DNA of 52,237 nt from an uncultured Desulfovibrio sp. (GTDB taxonomy: Bacteria > Desulfobacterota > Desulfovibrionia > Desulfovibrionales > Desulfovibrionaceae). Both the position numbers and the translations under genes were made by a program. Position 1 is the first letter of the stretch. Every line of letters begins with the position of its first letter. The stretch covers positions 1 to 52,237 of the forward strand of contig CAMQVJ010000007.1 in NCBI GenBank assembly GCA_947038175.1, written 5' to 3'. Of this stretch, positions 1 to 7,524 are shown one piece after another. The notes beneath the pieces are model-generated. The model was given only the letters and a program-made list of their open reading frames with translations, was not told the DNA's origin and searched no databases.

Positions 1-125
1 TCGGAGACACTCACGTCCCATAATCATAGCACGCAGTGCTATACCAAGGTCTTAATGCCTTTCCTCATGTCGTGGCGTATGCCACCCACCAAAGCCCACG
101 CCAAGCACGGAAGTCATTGGCAAGC
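1..125. repeat. Dispersed mosaic repeat, copy 1 of block type A
   Basis: Bases 1-125 closely match 39973-40094. Shared blocks include the start tcggagacactcacgt, then cataatcatagcacgcagtg, gtggcgtatgccacc, and the end gccaagcacggaag plus ggcaagc. The repeat starts at the window edge, so its left boundary is unknown. It is noncoding and relatively GC-rich compared with flanking genes. I cannot assign it to a known element family. Confidence 0.8.
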
Positions 126-251
126 GCCCAAAATACCGCAGTCCTCATTACCCAAAAAAAACCAAAGGCAAAAAACAAAAAGGTAGCAATAAAACAATCT
201 TAATGCCTTTCCTCATGTCGTGGCGTATGCCACCCACCAAAGCCCACGCCA
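51..251. repeat. 53-bp exact direct repeat (51-103 and 199-251)
   Basis: The segment beginning cttaatgcctttcctcatgt and ending aaagcccacgcca occurs identically at 51-103 and 199-251. The 95 bases between the copies contain an A-rich stretch. The exact identity suggests a recent duplication or gene conversion inside the repeat block. Confidence 0.85.
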
Positions 252-287
252 CCCACCAAAGCCCACGCCACCCACCAAAGCCATCAC
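231..287. repeat. 19-bp tandem repeat, three copies
   Basis: The unit cacccaccaaagcccacgc is present at 231-249 and 250-268. A third copy at 269-287 differs only near its end (ccatcac). The unit overlaps the second copy of the 53-bp direct repeat, so the array probably grew by slippage from it. Confidence 0.85.
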
Positions 288-295
288 CAAACACT

Positions 296-355
296 GAGAA
301 GTTTCACTCTCGCCGAAACGCTTGCTCAAGTAAAACTTCTCATATTTTTCTTGTA
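296..355 (+). terminator. Possible terminator at the end of the repeat block
   Basis: Arms gagaagttt (296-304) and aaacttctc (333-341) can pair, followed by a T-rich tail (atatttttcttg). The loop is about 28 nt. It could stop a transcript entering from outside the window. The same gagaagttt/aaacttctc motif recurs in the 40.3 kb repeat block, so it may equally be a repeat component. Confidence 0.4.
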
Positions 356-494
356 TGATAGCTTAATTTTTTTTTGTAGAATAAGAATCTTGCGTGCTGT
401 CTAAGGAAATGCTATTGTAGTAGACTGTGTTTAATAATTACTAAAATACTTGCTAAAAGAATCTCTTCATAATCAGGAAACATCAGGAAATATT

Positions 495-2405
495 ATGGCT
501 CTCATCGCATTACAAGATATCTCAATAAATCTCTATGGCCGACCTTTATTTGATCATTCTGAACTCTATATTGAGTCAGGTGATCGCCTTTGTCTTGTGG
601 GACGAAATGGAGCAGGGAAGTCAACATTAATAAATGTTATTGCTGGCTTGCGTAAGCCTGATAGCGGTAGCGTGATATACCAACAAGGCACACGCCTCGG
701 GTATATGCCACAAGAAGTACCGCAGCAGTGGCAAGGCAGTATTTTTGATGTGGTTGCTGAAAGCATGGGAGATGTTGGTAAGGCTCTTTGTGTTGCCCAG
801 AAAATAAGCATGGGGCAGTCAGATAATGTTAGCCCTGCCGACCTTGCCCTTGGGGAAGATTTATTAAGTACGGGTGAAGGCTGGGAAAAACTAGGCGATA
901 TTGAAAGTGTTATCGGGCATTTAGGCTTAGATAAAGACGCAGATTTTTCCACACTTTCAGGCGGAAAAAAACGCCGTGTTGCTTTGGCTCGTGCCTTGTT
1001 GACCTCTGAACACCTTCTTTTAGATGAACCGACTAACCACCTTGATATTCAAACAATACAATGGCTTGAAGACTTTCTTATGCGTCGGGCTCGTACCTTA
1101 ATATTTATTAGCCATGACCGTTCATTTGCTCGCCGCCTAGCCACTCGTATGGTGGAAGTCGACCGTGGACATATTTATAGTTATGCTTGCAAATATGATC
1201 AATTTTTAGAAAGACGTGAAAACCGTCTACACGATGAAGAAGTTCGTAACGCTCATTTTGATAAAAAATTAGCACAAGAAGAAGTATGGATTCGCCAAGG
1301 CGTTAAAGCCCGTCGTACCCGTAATATGGGACGTGTGCGAGCTTTGCAAACCATGCGTGAAGAACGCTCACAAAGACGGATAAAGCAAGGTTCTGTAACC
1401 ATGCAAATGGAATCTGCCGAACGTTCAGGTAAAATCGTTTTAGAAGCACGTAATATGAGTTTTGCATGGGGCGATGGATTTGAAGTCTTTCGTGATGTGA
1501 ATACTATTATTCAGCGTGGCGACCGTATCGGTATTATCGGCGATAACGGTACAGGTAAAACAACGCTGCTACGCCTACTTTTGGGGAGTCTTCAGCCCAC
1601 TTCTGGCGACGTTCGCCACGGCACTCGCCTTGAAGTGCTTTATTTTGACCAATTGCGTGAAACCCTCAATCCTACTGACACCGTCATGGACGCTGTGGCA
1701 GAAGGGAATGACACTGTCACCGTGAATGGTCAAAACAAACACGTTGCAGGTTATTTACAAGACTTTTTGTTTGAGTCTGATCGCTTGCGTGCGCCTGTAG
1801 GTACTTTGTCTGGTGGTGAGCGTAACCGCCTCTTACTTGCAAAATTATTTACTCGCCCGTCCAATGTTCTCATAATGGACGAACCTACCAATGACCTAGA
1901 CGTGGAAACACTAGAGCTACTTGAAGAAATGCTTGATGCCTATCAAGGCACCGTGCTTCTAGTGAGCCATGACCGTGAATTTTTGGATAATCTCGTAACA
2001 TCGACTCTCGCCCTTGAAGGCGATGGGCTTGTGCATGATTATGTGGGTGGCTATACAGATTGGATGAATCAGCGGGGCAGTGTGGCAGGCAAACATAAAA
2101 AGAACGCCCTCACTTCAAAGCCCGAAATTGTTCAAACAAAGACAGATTCTAAGCGCAAACTTTCCAATAAAGAACAACAAGAGCAAAAAGCTTTACAAGC
2201 AGAACTTGACGCCTTCCCCATAAGCCTTGAAAAACTAGAAAAAGAACAAACTGAGCTTGAAGCGAAACTCGCAGACGACACCTTATTTGGTAAAAACCCA
2301 GACATGTTTAATGCTACGGTGAAACGCTTGCCCTTACTAGAAGCAGAACAAATTGCCCTGCTAGAACGCTTTGAACAAGTGGAACAACGCTTAAAAGAAT
2401 TATAG
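495..2405 (+). CDS. uup: ABC-F family ATPase, Uup type
   Basis: This encodes a soluble twin-ATPase ABC-F protein of 636 residues from the ATG at 495. An in-frame ATG at 450 exists, but 495 is preceded by an aggaaa-type ribosome site and starts with the family-typical MALIALQ. ATP-binding domain 1 has Walker A GRNGAGKS (about residue 36), signature LSGGKKRR and LLLDEPTNHLD. Domain 2 has GDNGTGKT (about 349), LSGGERNR and LIMDEPTNDLD. A charged coiled-coil C-terminal tail of about 80 residues is typical of Uup, which binds branched DNA and/or acts at the ribosome; other ABC-F members (Ettinger EttA, YheS) have shorter tails. There are no membrane segments. It ends in TAG, and a second in-frame TAG follows three codons later. 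Confidence 0.9.
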   Translation: MALIALQDISINLYGRPLFDHSELYIESGDRLCLVGRNGAGKSTLINVIAGLRKPDSGSVIYQQGTRLGYMPQEVPQQWQGSIFDVVAESMGDVGKALCVAQKISMGQSDNVSPADLALGEDLLSTGEGWEKLGDIESVIGHLGLDKDADFSTLSGGKKRRVALARALLTSEHLLLDEPTNHLDIQTIQWLEDFLMRRARTLIFISHDRSFARRLATRMVEVDRGHIYSYACKYDQFLERRENRLHDEEVRNAHFDKKLAQEEVWIRQGVKARRTRNMGRVRALQTMREERSQRRIKQGSVTMQMESAERSGKIVLEARNMSFAWGDGFEVFRDVNTIIQRGDRIGIIGDNGTGKTTLLRLLLGSLQPTSGDVRHGTRLEVLYFDQLRETLNPTDTVMDAVAEGNDTVTVNGQNKHVAGYLQDFLFESDRLRAPVGTLSGGERNRLLLAKLFTRPSNVLIMDEPTNDLDVETLELLEEMLDAYQGTVLLVSHDREFLDNLVTSTLALEGDGLVHDYVGGYTDWMNQRGSVAGKHKKNALTSKPEIVQTKTDSKRKLSNKEQQEQKALQAELDAFPISLEKLEKEQTELEAKLADDTLFGKNPDMFNATVKRLPLLEAEQIALLERFEQVEQRLKEL

Positions 2406-2440
2406 AAATTAATTTAGACACGACTTAAATTTACACATAA

Positions 2441-2473
2441 TATATAAGGGGGGCTCTATGCTCCCCTTATATA
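2441..2473 (+). terminator. Terminator after uup
   Basis: A perfect-to-one-mismatch hairpin is formed by tataagggggg and ctccccttata with a short loop, 36 bases after the uup stop. The tail is only moderately T-rich. The AT-rich flanks make it potentially bidirectional. Confidence 0.65.
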
Positions 2474-2490
2474 TTTAATATGCTTTTATT

Positions 2491-2510
2491 GTTTGTTTGT
2501 TTGTTTGTTT
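2491..2510. repeat. GTTT tetranucleotide repeat, five copies
   Basis: (GTTT)5 followed by tgtttttt lies directly before the double-hairpin element at 2511-2575. It is intergenic, not in a gene. A second tetranucleotide tract, (CTGT)9, is at 47691. Confidence 0.85.
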
Positions 2511-2575
2511 TGTTTTTTGGGAGGCTCTGCCTCCCATGCCCTCCGCCTAAGGGATTGAATCCCTTAGGAAACCCC
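2511..2575 (+). repeat. Double-hairpin element DH1
   Basis: This is a T-rich run, hairpin gggaggc-tct-gcctccc (2519-2535), a C-rich linker atgccctccgcc, hairpin taagggat-tga-atccctta (2548-2566), then ggaaacccc. The architecture recurs at 22121, 22269 (inverted), 34915, 35086 (inverted) and 40128, with different arm sequences. Confidence 0.75.
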
Positions 2576-2685
2576 ATATGTTTGATTTTTTTTATAAGCA
2601 AAGTTTACAAAAAACACATATTTTTGGAAGTATTTTTCTACAAAAGGAAATCAGAATAAATAGATTAAAGTCGCTTTGAGTGATT

Positions 2686-2708
2686 TTTCACTTGACTAAA
2701 CAGTGAAA
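2686..2708. promoter_or_regulatory. Inverted repeat, possible operator upstream of the YeiH-family gene
   Basis: Arms tttcact (2686-2692) and agtgaaa (2702-2708) flank a 9-nt spacer containing gac. The site lies next to tataat at 2711-2716, so a protein bound here would cover a likely promoter. No regulator gene is adjacent. Confidence 0.4.
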
Positions 2709-2730
2709 TATATAATAAAATATCATATGG

Positions 2731-2761
2731 ACTAGGAAGATGCTTTGCGTAAAGCCCTAGT
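2731..2761 (+). promoter_or_regulatory. Leader hairpin upstream of the YeiH-family gene
   Basis: An interrupted stem: actagg (2731-2736) pairs with cctagt (2756-2761), and gctttgcgtaaagc forms the top. It lies downstream of the candidate promoter, so it would be in the 5' untranslated region, about 85 nt before the start codon. It resembles no riboswitch class I know. Confidence 0.4.
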
Positions 2762-2844
2762 AGATTTGACGTGTAATCCTGATTTATAGAAATTTTTGAA
2801 GTTCAAAGAATTTTAATTTAACTTATTATCATTGGAGGCAAGAC

Positions 2845-4614
2845 ATGACGCAAGAAATTATCCAACCTGAGCATGATGACAACGTCGTTATTGACCAAGC
2901 GAAAAGTAGCTGGTCTGATTTGTGGACGAAAGAGGATTTTTTAGCCATTTGGTTTGGCTTACTTTTTTGTTTTCTTGCCTTGTATCTCTATGTATTGAGC
3001 TATCCTGCTCAAGATAGGGCAGACGCTGTTGAAAAAATTGGCAGAGCTAATGCTGTAATGGAAGCGGAAGTCGCCATGACTGGTGGTCTAAAAACTATCG
3101 CCTATTATGAAGCGCAAGCCTCTAAAGTATTTAAAGCAAAACCTAACGATTTTGCAAAATCCTTTACTGTTTATATGAAAGGGCCTGGCAAATGGAAAGA
3201 TAATCCTATGGATGCTTTTGTTTTATCCAAGGAAGCTGCCGATGCTATGAGTCTTAAAAATATGCCTGCGTTTGAAAAATCAGCCGCGAATCTTGCCAAA
3301 GTATACGAAGAAGCACAATTAGCAGAATCTGCGGCGAAAATGGCTAATTTTGAAGATGCAGACTTGAACGCGGATGCTGAACAAAAAATTAATACGTGGC
3401 GCACCAGTGTCACAGCCCATAAACAAGCAAAAGCAAAAACAAACATTAAACCTTTTAATATATTGACTACTTTGCCTATTTTATTCTTAGGCCTTGGCGC
3501 TCTGTTTGCTTTTGGCGTAGCGCTTATGGGTGAAAAGCCTGCTAAGTTCTTTGTTGGTTTTGCTGGCTTATTTGTCTTTGCTATTATCGCGGTTACTTTG
3601 GGTAGTCAAACGACCATGAAAGGCTATGGCGTAGGTAAAGAAGCGTGGGCTATTCTTATTGGTATGCTTATCGCCAACACTATTGGTACACCAAAATGGG
3701 TCATGCCATCTCTAAAAGTTGAATTTTTTATTAAAACAGGTCTCGTGCTTTTAGGTTCTGGGATTTTGATGGATAAAATTATTGCGATTGGTATTCCTGG
3801 GCTTTTTGTTGCTTGGGTGGTTACTCCTATCGTACTTATCGTAACGTATATTTTTGGTCAAAAGGTTCTTAAAATGCCTTCTAAGACTCTTAATATCGTT
3901 ATTTCTGCGGATATGTCTGTGTGTGGTACTTCTGCTGCTATCGCTACTGCTGCAGCGTGTCGTGCTAAAAAAGAAGAACTTGCACTTTCCATCGGTATAT
4001 CCTTGCTCTTTACTGCTATCATGATGGTTGTTATGCCTGTCGTTATTAAAGCACTTGGTATGCCTGAAGTTCTTGGTGGTGCATGGATTGGTGGCACTAT
4101 TGATGCTACTGGTGCAGTTGCTGCTGCTGGTGGTTTCTTAGGGCTTAAAGCTATGTATGTAGCTGCTACTATCAAAATGATTCAAAATGTGCTTATCGGT
4201 GTCACTGCATTTGGTGTAGCTGTTTACTGGGTTGCTAAGGTTGATCGTGTTGAAGGACAAAAAGTAAGCGTTTTTGAAATTTGGCACCGCTTTCCTAAGT
4301 TCGTGCTTGGCTTCCTTTTTGCTTCTATTATATTCTCCTACTATTCAGGACAGCTTGGAACAGAATTAAGTTCTGCTCTTATTAGTGCTGGCGCTGGAAA
4401 GGGCATGCTTTCACCACTGCGTGGATGGTGCTTTACCTTGTCATTCGCTGCAATTGGGCTTGGAACAAACTTCAGAGAACTTGCACACTACTTCAAGGGT
4501 GGAAAGCCTGTTATCTTGTATATCGTTGGCCAAAGTTTCAACTTAGCGCTAACATTACTCATGGCTTATATTATGTTCTATGTAGTATTTCCTGATATCA
4601 CCGCAAGCATATAA
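2845..4614 (+). CDS. Putative sulfate exporter family transporter (YeiH/UPF0324) with long N-terminal extension
   Basis: A 589-residue inner-membrane protein; ttggaggc precedes the ATG. The C-terminal roughly 380 residues carry YeiH/Cons_hypoth698 hallmarks: [52 protein letters not shown] and GLGTNFRE, with about ten hydrophobic segments. Usual family members are about 340 residues. Here residues 1-30 are hydrophilic, 32-52 form one membrane segment, and about 55-200 form an Ala/Lys/Glu-rich soluble, probably periplasmic, helical region before the transporter core. Family members are predicted, not proven, to export sulfate or a related sulfonate/sulfite anion; in sulfonate-respiring Desulfovibrionaceae such carriers are often linked to sulfur-compound turnover. 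A terminator hairpin separates it from the next small gene. Substrate is inference only. Confidence 0.85.
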   Translation: MTQEIIQPEHDDNVVIDQAKSSWSDLWTKEDFLAIWFGLLFCFLALYLYVLSYPAQDRADAVEKIGRANAVMEAEVAMTGGLKTIAYYEAQASKVFKAKPNDFAKSFTVYMKGPGKWKDNPMDAFVLSKEAADAMSLKNMPAFEKSAANLAKVYEEAQLAESAAKMANFEDADLNADAEQKINTWRTSVTAHKQAKAKTNIKPFNILTTLPILFLGLGALFAFGVALMGEKPAKFFVGFAGLFVFAIIAVTLGSQTTMKGYGVGKEAWAILIGMLIANTIGTPKWVMPSLKVEFFIKTGLVLLGSGILMDKIIAIGIPGLFVAWVVTPIVLIVTYIFGQKVLKMPSKTLNIVISADMSVCGTSAAIATAAACRAKKEELALSIGISLLFTAIMMVVMPVVIKALGMPEVLGGAWIGGTIDATGAVAAAGGFLGLKAMYVAATIKMIQNVLIGVTAFGVAVYWVAKVDRVEGQKVSVFEIWHRFPKFVLGFLFASIIFSYYSGQLGTELSSALISAGAGKGMLSPLRGWCFTLSFAAIGLGTNFRELAHYFKGGKPVILYIVGQSFNLALTLLMAYIMFYVVFPDITASI

Positions 4615-4631
4615 CACGTTGATTTAAACAA

Positions 4632-4664
4632 AAAGGGGCATGTAAATGCCCCTTACTTTTAATT
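4632..4664 (+). terminator. Terminator hairpin after the YeiH-family gene
   Basis: Arms aaggggcat and atgcccctt (4632-4653) are followed by acttttaatt. The next ATG (4665) comes only 12 bases later. The hairpin may therefore attenuate transcription into, or set translation of, the small downstream gene. Confidence 0.65.
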
Positions 4665-4910
4665 ATGAAATATACTATTGCTTTTAATTATTTAAAATTA
4701 GCGTCAGGTGTCTTTGTTATTTGGGCATATTTTTGGATGGTGCACCCTGTTATTATTCAATATATGCCGAATTTTGCAAACTATTTAGATTTTGTTCAAA
4801 AAAATAATATGGATCCAACCGCTCTCTATTATAATGATGTGCCCATTACCAAAGAAGCAGAAATGAATAACAGGGATGCTGTAAGATTGACTGCCCCTAA
4901 AGCAAAGTGA
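4665..4910 (+). CDS. Small membrane protein downstream of the YeiH-family gene
   Basis: 81 residues, not recognised. Residues 1-33 include one hydrophobic membrane segment (LASGVFVIWAYFWMVHPVII); the rest is hydrophilic with a basic Lys/Ala-rich end. No clear ribosome binding site is visible: the terminator-like hairpin of the preceding gene ends 12 bases before the ATG. It may be translated by coupling or by read-through of that hairpin. Codon use resembles neighbours. The position suggests an accessory subunit of the exporter, but this is only context. It ends in TGA. Confidence 0.55.
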   Translation: MKYTIAFNYLKLASGVFVIWAYFWMVHPVIIQYMPNFANYLDFVQKNNMDPTALYYNDVPITKEAEMNNRDAVRLTAPKAK

Positions 4911-5013
4911 CACACATCGTCTGTGGCTTTTTTAGCGTATAAGAAAGAGTGTGAGGCTCGCAAAGTTTCTTGTGTCCTAAATCTTCTCTATTTTGTAACT
5001 CATTGAAATATGA

Positions 5014-5113
5014 TAGTATCGGGATAGTGCTAGATAGTAACTACTGCTAAGATTGGTTAGTGTCGGGGTAATCCGAGTAAGATTTGGCTAGTCTCTGGAT
5101 AACACTGGGAGAT
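5014..5113. repeat. Degenerate tandem repeat of about 30 bp
   Basis: Three to four related units are visible, beginning tagtatcgggatagtgc, ttagtgtcggggtaatcc and tagtctctggataacactgg. They share a TAGT-TC-GG-TAA pattern. The identity is low, so the repeat is a weak call. Confidence 0.4.
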
Positions 5114-5298
5114 AAAGCAAAACAAGAAAACAACTGTAGACGAGTTTATTCGCTTTGCTTAAAAAATGTGTATATGTATAAAATCTATACACCGCATAAA
5201 AGTTTTTGTGCATATTTTTCTCGTATTTTAAAAAGAGAAGGAAACTTGGTTTGTGTTTTTATCTTATTATTTTAGTAATATAGAAGAGTTTGTAAGTT

Positions 5299-5314
5299 TG
5301 GCACGCTCCTTGCT
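5299..5314 (+). promoter_or_regulatory. Sigma-54 (RpoN) -24/-12 promoter
   Basis: TGGCACGCTCCTTGCT matches the TGGCAC-N5-TTGC consensus in every invariant position: GG at 5300-5301 and GC at 5312-5313, 10 bases apart. It predicts transcription from about 5325. Such promoters need an enhancer-binding activator, whose site I cannot identify upstream. Confidence 0.75.
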
Positions 5315-5324
5315 ATATAAGCTT

Positions 5325-5483
5325 CATACATGTCAAAGAGATTATTTGATGTGACAAAGATAAAACGCATTTTTCTTGAAAATAAATGCGATGGGAAATA
5401 ACGGCGCCCTTAACAACCGATTATATATATTCCAGCTGACCTCACACGAAAAAGCTCCTTCTGTCTAGGAGCTTTTTCTCTTT
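5325..5483 (+). ncRNA. Candidate sigma-54-dependent small RNA
   Basis: The predicted transcript of about 159 nt runs from the sigma-54 promoter to a strong terminator. Visible structure: hairpin 1 with arms catgtcaaa and tttgatgtg (from 5328, two G-U pairs); hairpin 2 with arms cgcattt and aaatgcg (about 5369-5393); an unpaired stretch (about 5400-5445) that could contact targets; then the terminator. The only ORF is a 23-codon frame starting 5 nt after the predicted start (5330), without a ribosome site. No known RNA family was recognised. GlmY/GlmZ and Qrr RNAs of other bacteria are also sigma-54-controlled, but no sequence similarity is claimed. Confidence 0.6.
5448..5483 (+). terminator. 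Terminator of the candidate small RNA
   Basis: Perfect 11-bp stem gaaaaagctcc / ggagctttttc (5448-5458, 5468-5478), 9-nt loop, then tcttt. It is a strong intrinsic terminator with no gene immediately upstream, which is why a short RNA is proposed here. Confidence 0.85.
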
Positions 5484-5517
5484 AACTTTGATGGCGGTGC
5501 TGAATCGGCTTTTCTAG

Positions 5518-5573
5518 TTTTATGAGAGTCTTTTATGAAAGTTTTTCATGAGAGCTTTTTTATGATACTTTTT
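5518..5573. repeat. Short TTTTATGA-type tandem repeat, four units
   Basis: Four imperfect 13-15 bp units: tttatgagagtc, ttttatgaaagt, tttcatgagagct, tttttatgatact. AT-rich, intergenic, function unknown. Confidence 0.55.
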
Positions 5574-5888
5574 GTATTGATTTCTTTATTTATATCTATG
5601 TCTTTGTATGGTTTTCCTTTAGATTCTGGTCTCGCCCGAGAGCTGTGAGTTTCTCATCATTAATGATTGAGGGATTGAGCCGTATGGAGAGCGAACATAG
5701 TGACAAAATATCGCCCGTAAGAATAAAAAGCGCACTCGACGTTGAGTTATCATTTTTATTAACGCTTCGGCCTCTTTGTGGGTAGCGTTTTTAATAATAT
5801 TTAGAAAGACTTGACGAATAAAAGAAATAATGTTCAAATGTTGCATTAGTGCCTATTCAATTCACCCTTTAGATATGAGGTAACACAA

Positions 5889-6161
5889 ATGACAAAAGCA
5901 GAACTAGTTGCAAAAATAGCTAAAGACGCTGATCTTACGAAGAGTGCTACAGAATTATACTTGAACTCTTTTCTAAGCTCTGTGGAAGAAATTCTTCAAA
6001 AAGAACAAAAAGTTTTTTTATCAAGTCTTGGAACTTTAGTTGTTGAAACTCGTAAAGAACGCACAGGCCGTAACCCTCGTACAGGTGAGTCAATCACTAT
6101 TCCTGCAGGGAAATGTGTCAAGTTTCGTCCAGCAAAAGCTCTTAAAGACGCCGTTCGTTAA
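5889..6161 (+). CDS. HU/IHF-family DNA-binding protein
   Basis: 90 residues, the normal length of a bacterial histone-like protein. The N-terminal helices (MTKAELVAKIAKDADLTK) are followed by the beta-arm region: FLSSLGTLVVETRKERTGRNPRTG, the conserved GRNPRTGE arm that intercalates its proline into the minor groove, and a C-terminal VKFRPAKALKDAV. It forms dimers that bend and compact DNA. gaggt lies 8 bases before the ATG. HU and IHF subunits cannot be told apart safely here; the arm sequence fits HU. It is probably single-gene or co-transcribed with the small gene 46 bases downstream. Confidence 0.92.
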   Translation: MTKAELVAKIAKDADLTKSATELYLNSFLSSVEEILQKEQKVFLSSLGTLVVETRKERTGRNPRTGESITIPAGKCVKFRPAKALKDAVR

Positions 6162-6207
6162 TCAATATCATACGTGTTGATTGTTTCATTACTCACAGGA
6201 GCCTGTT

Positions 6208-6381
6208 ATGTTTTTACAATACGGTGAAACTATACATAGTTTATTTCCATGGGGAATTCCATTATGGGATCCTTCTTATGTGGTTTTCTTTGGTGTGTTT
6301 TATCTTGCGATCACGACCCTTGGTATTGGCTTAGGGCTCGTTTTTTATAAAACGTACAAAGATATGAAAAAAGAAGACTAA
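6208..6381 (+). CDS. Small single-pass membrane protein (57 residues)
   Basis: The ATG at 6208 is chosen over 6181 because aggagcctgtt precedes it directly. The protein is 57 residues: a short amphipathic N-terminus (MFLQYGETIHSLFPWGIPLW), one membrane segment around residues 25-46 (VVFFGVFYLAITTLGIGLGL) and a basic/acidic tail KTYKDMKKED on the likely cytoplasmic side. I do not recognise a family. It resembles small subunits or assembly factors of respiratory complexes in layout, and in layout only resembles the 47-residue protein at 25734-25877. Function unknown. Confidence 0.65.
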   Translation: MFLQYGETIHSLFPWGIPLWDPSYVVFFGVFYLAITTLGIGLGLVFYKTYKDMKKED

Positions 6382-6428
6382 GAAGCACAGAGTTATAGAC
6401 ACTTTGCCCTTCAAGGAAAGAATTGTCG

Positions 6429-6464
6429 TTAGTTTATTTTTTACAATTTTAGAAAATAAACTAA
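6429..6464. repeat. 12-bp inverted repeat upstream of rpsU
   Basis: Arms ttagtttatttt (6429-6440) and aaaataaactaa (6453-6464), loop 12 nt. It may be a weak AT-rich terminator for the HU unit or a protein site for rpsU control. There is no T tail in the plus direction. Confidence 0.5.
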
Positions 6465-6656
6465 TTAACGCTTGTTCTTTCTTTTGTTTTCCCTTATACT
6501 TTTTAAACCAAATTTTGAATTGCTTGTATGAGTATGCAGATTTTTGGTAAACATGTGTCGTTTATCGCTATGCAAAGATAATAGAAAATGCTTCTTGAGC
6601 AAATTCACTCTCTTATTTAGTTTAGACACAAATTTTTCATAGAGGGGGTGATATTA

Positions 6657-6860
6657 ATGCCCGGAGTATTTCTTAGCGAAGATGAATATAACTTCGATAT
6701 TGCTTTGCGTCGTTTCAAAAAGCAAGTAGAAAAAGCTGGTATTCTTTCAGAAATGAAAAAACGCCAACACTACGAAAAGCCTAGCGTAATGCGCAAAAAG
6801 AAAAAAGCTGCAGCGCGTAAGCGCCTTATGAAGAAAATGCGTAAAGTTAATATGGCTTAA
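6657..6860 (+). CDS. rpsU: 30S ribosomal protein S21
   Basis: 67 residues starting [20 protein letters not shown]. The ATG at 6657 follows gagggggtgat, so the ATG three codons upstream is not used. The strongly basic C-terminal half ([18 protein letters not shown]) is typical of S21, a small-subunit protein that binds near the 3' end of 16S rRNA and helps initiation. It heads the conserved macromolecular-synthesis cluster (rpsU-dnaG-rpoD), here with yqeY and mutS2 inserted. A terminator follows it, so S21 can be made in excess of the downstream proteins. Confidence 0.95.
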   Translation: MPGVFLSEDEYNFDIALRRFKKQVEKAGILSEMKKRQHYEKPSVMRKKKKAAARKRLMKKMRKVNMA

Positions 6861-6944
6861 TTTTGTTTTTATTGCATAAACCTAAATATATTAATTATTT
6901 AGCTTGGATGCTATGAAAGCTTTTAAGTTTGTATAAACAATTTA

Positions 6945-6986
6945 GAAACCGGAAATCACTCTTTTGAAAGATTTCCGGTTTCTTTT
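6945..6986 (+). terminator. Terminator/attenuator between rpsU and yqeY
   Basis: Perfect 13-bp stem gaaaccggaaatc / gatttccggtttc with a 12-nt loop and tttt tail. In the rpsU-dnaG-rpoD operon of other bacteria a partial terminator in this region lowers expression of the distal genes; the same role is likely here. Confidence 0.85.
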
Positions 6987-7048
6987 GATTGAAAAAGACG
7001 GAACATTAAAATCTGAAAAAATTCAATAGAAGTGAACAGGGAAATAAA

Positions 7049-7507
7049 ATGACTCTTTCAGAAAAAATAGAAAAAGATTATATCGTTGCGTATAAAGCAA
7101 AAGATAAAGTTCGCTTAGGTACTTTGCGCATTCTTAAAACCGCTGCAAAAAATCGTCAAGTTGAGCTTATGCAATCTTTAGAACCTCTTTGCGATGATGA
7201 ATATATGAATATTCTTTTGCGTCAAGCAAAACAACGCCAAGAATCTATCGACCTTTACAGCGAAGCGAATCGTTCTGATTTAGCCGACCAAGAACAAGCA
7301 GAACTTGAAATTTTACGTGAATATTTGCCACAGCTCCTTGATGAAGAGCAACTCGCTGCAATTATAGAAAAAGCGTGTGCGCCTCATATTGGCGAAGGCA
7401 TGAAGGCTATGGGCAAAGTTATTCAAAGTATTATGGGCGAATACAAAGGACAAGTGGACGGTAAAGCTGTGAGCGATGCTGTTAAATCTCGCCTTCAAAA
7501 TTCATAG
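7049..7507 (+). CDS. yqeY: GatB/YqeY domain protein
   Basis: 152 residues, full length for YqeY. It starts MTLSEKIEKDYIVAYKAKDK and has the family motifs LGTLRILKTAAKN, ILRQAKQRQESIDLYSEANR, LEILREYLPQ and MGKVIQSIMGEYKGQVDGK. The domain resembles the tail domain of the GatB amidotransferase subunit and may touch tRNA; its precise role is unsettled. yqeY commonly lies between rpsU and dnaG. It ends in TAG, 17 bases before mutS2, and the mutS2 ribosome site lies in the gap. Confidence 0.9.
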   Translation: MTLSEKIEKDYIVAYKAKDKVRLGTLRILKTAAKNRQVELMQSLEPLCDDEYMNILLRQAKQRQESIDLYSEANRSDLADQEQAELEILREYLPQLLDEEQLAAIIEKACAPHIGEGMKAMGKVIQSIMGEYKGQVDGKAVSDAVKSRLQNS

Positions 7508-7524
7508 AAACTGGGATTTTTAGT

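Larger units (their letters stand above)
4911..5888. other. Long intergenic region between the exporter unit and HU
   Basis: About 980 bases without a convincing protein gene. It holds a degenerate roughly 30-bp repeat (5014-5113), a sigma-54 promoter with a terminated RNA (5299-5483), a short TTTATGA-type tandem repeat (5518-5573) and an AT-rich stretch before HU. Two short open frames (5084-5275 plus, 5619-5846 minus) lack ribosome sites and protein-like composition. Confidence 0.6.

Noticed and set aside
231..287. Short CRISPR array
   Set aside because: Pure head-to-tail tandem copies without spacers.
5084..5275. Possible 63-residue protein
   Set aside because: No ribosome site, Cys/Tyr/Lys-rich composition unlike neighbours, overlaps a degenerate repeat.
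5619..5846. Possible 75-residue protein on the minus strand
   Set aside because: No ribosome site, no protein-like pattern; falls in the HU upstream region.
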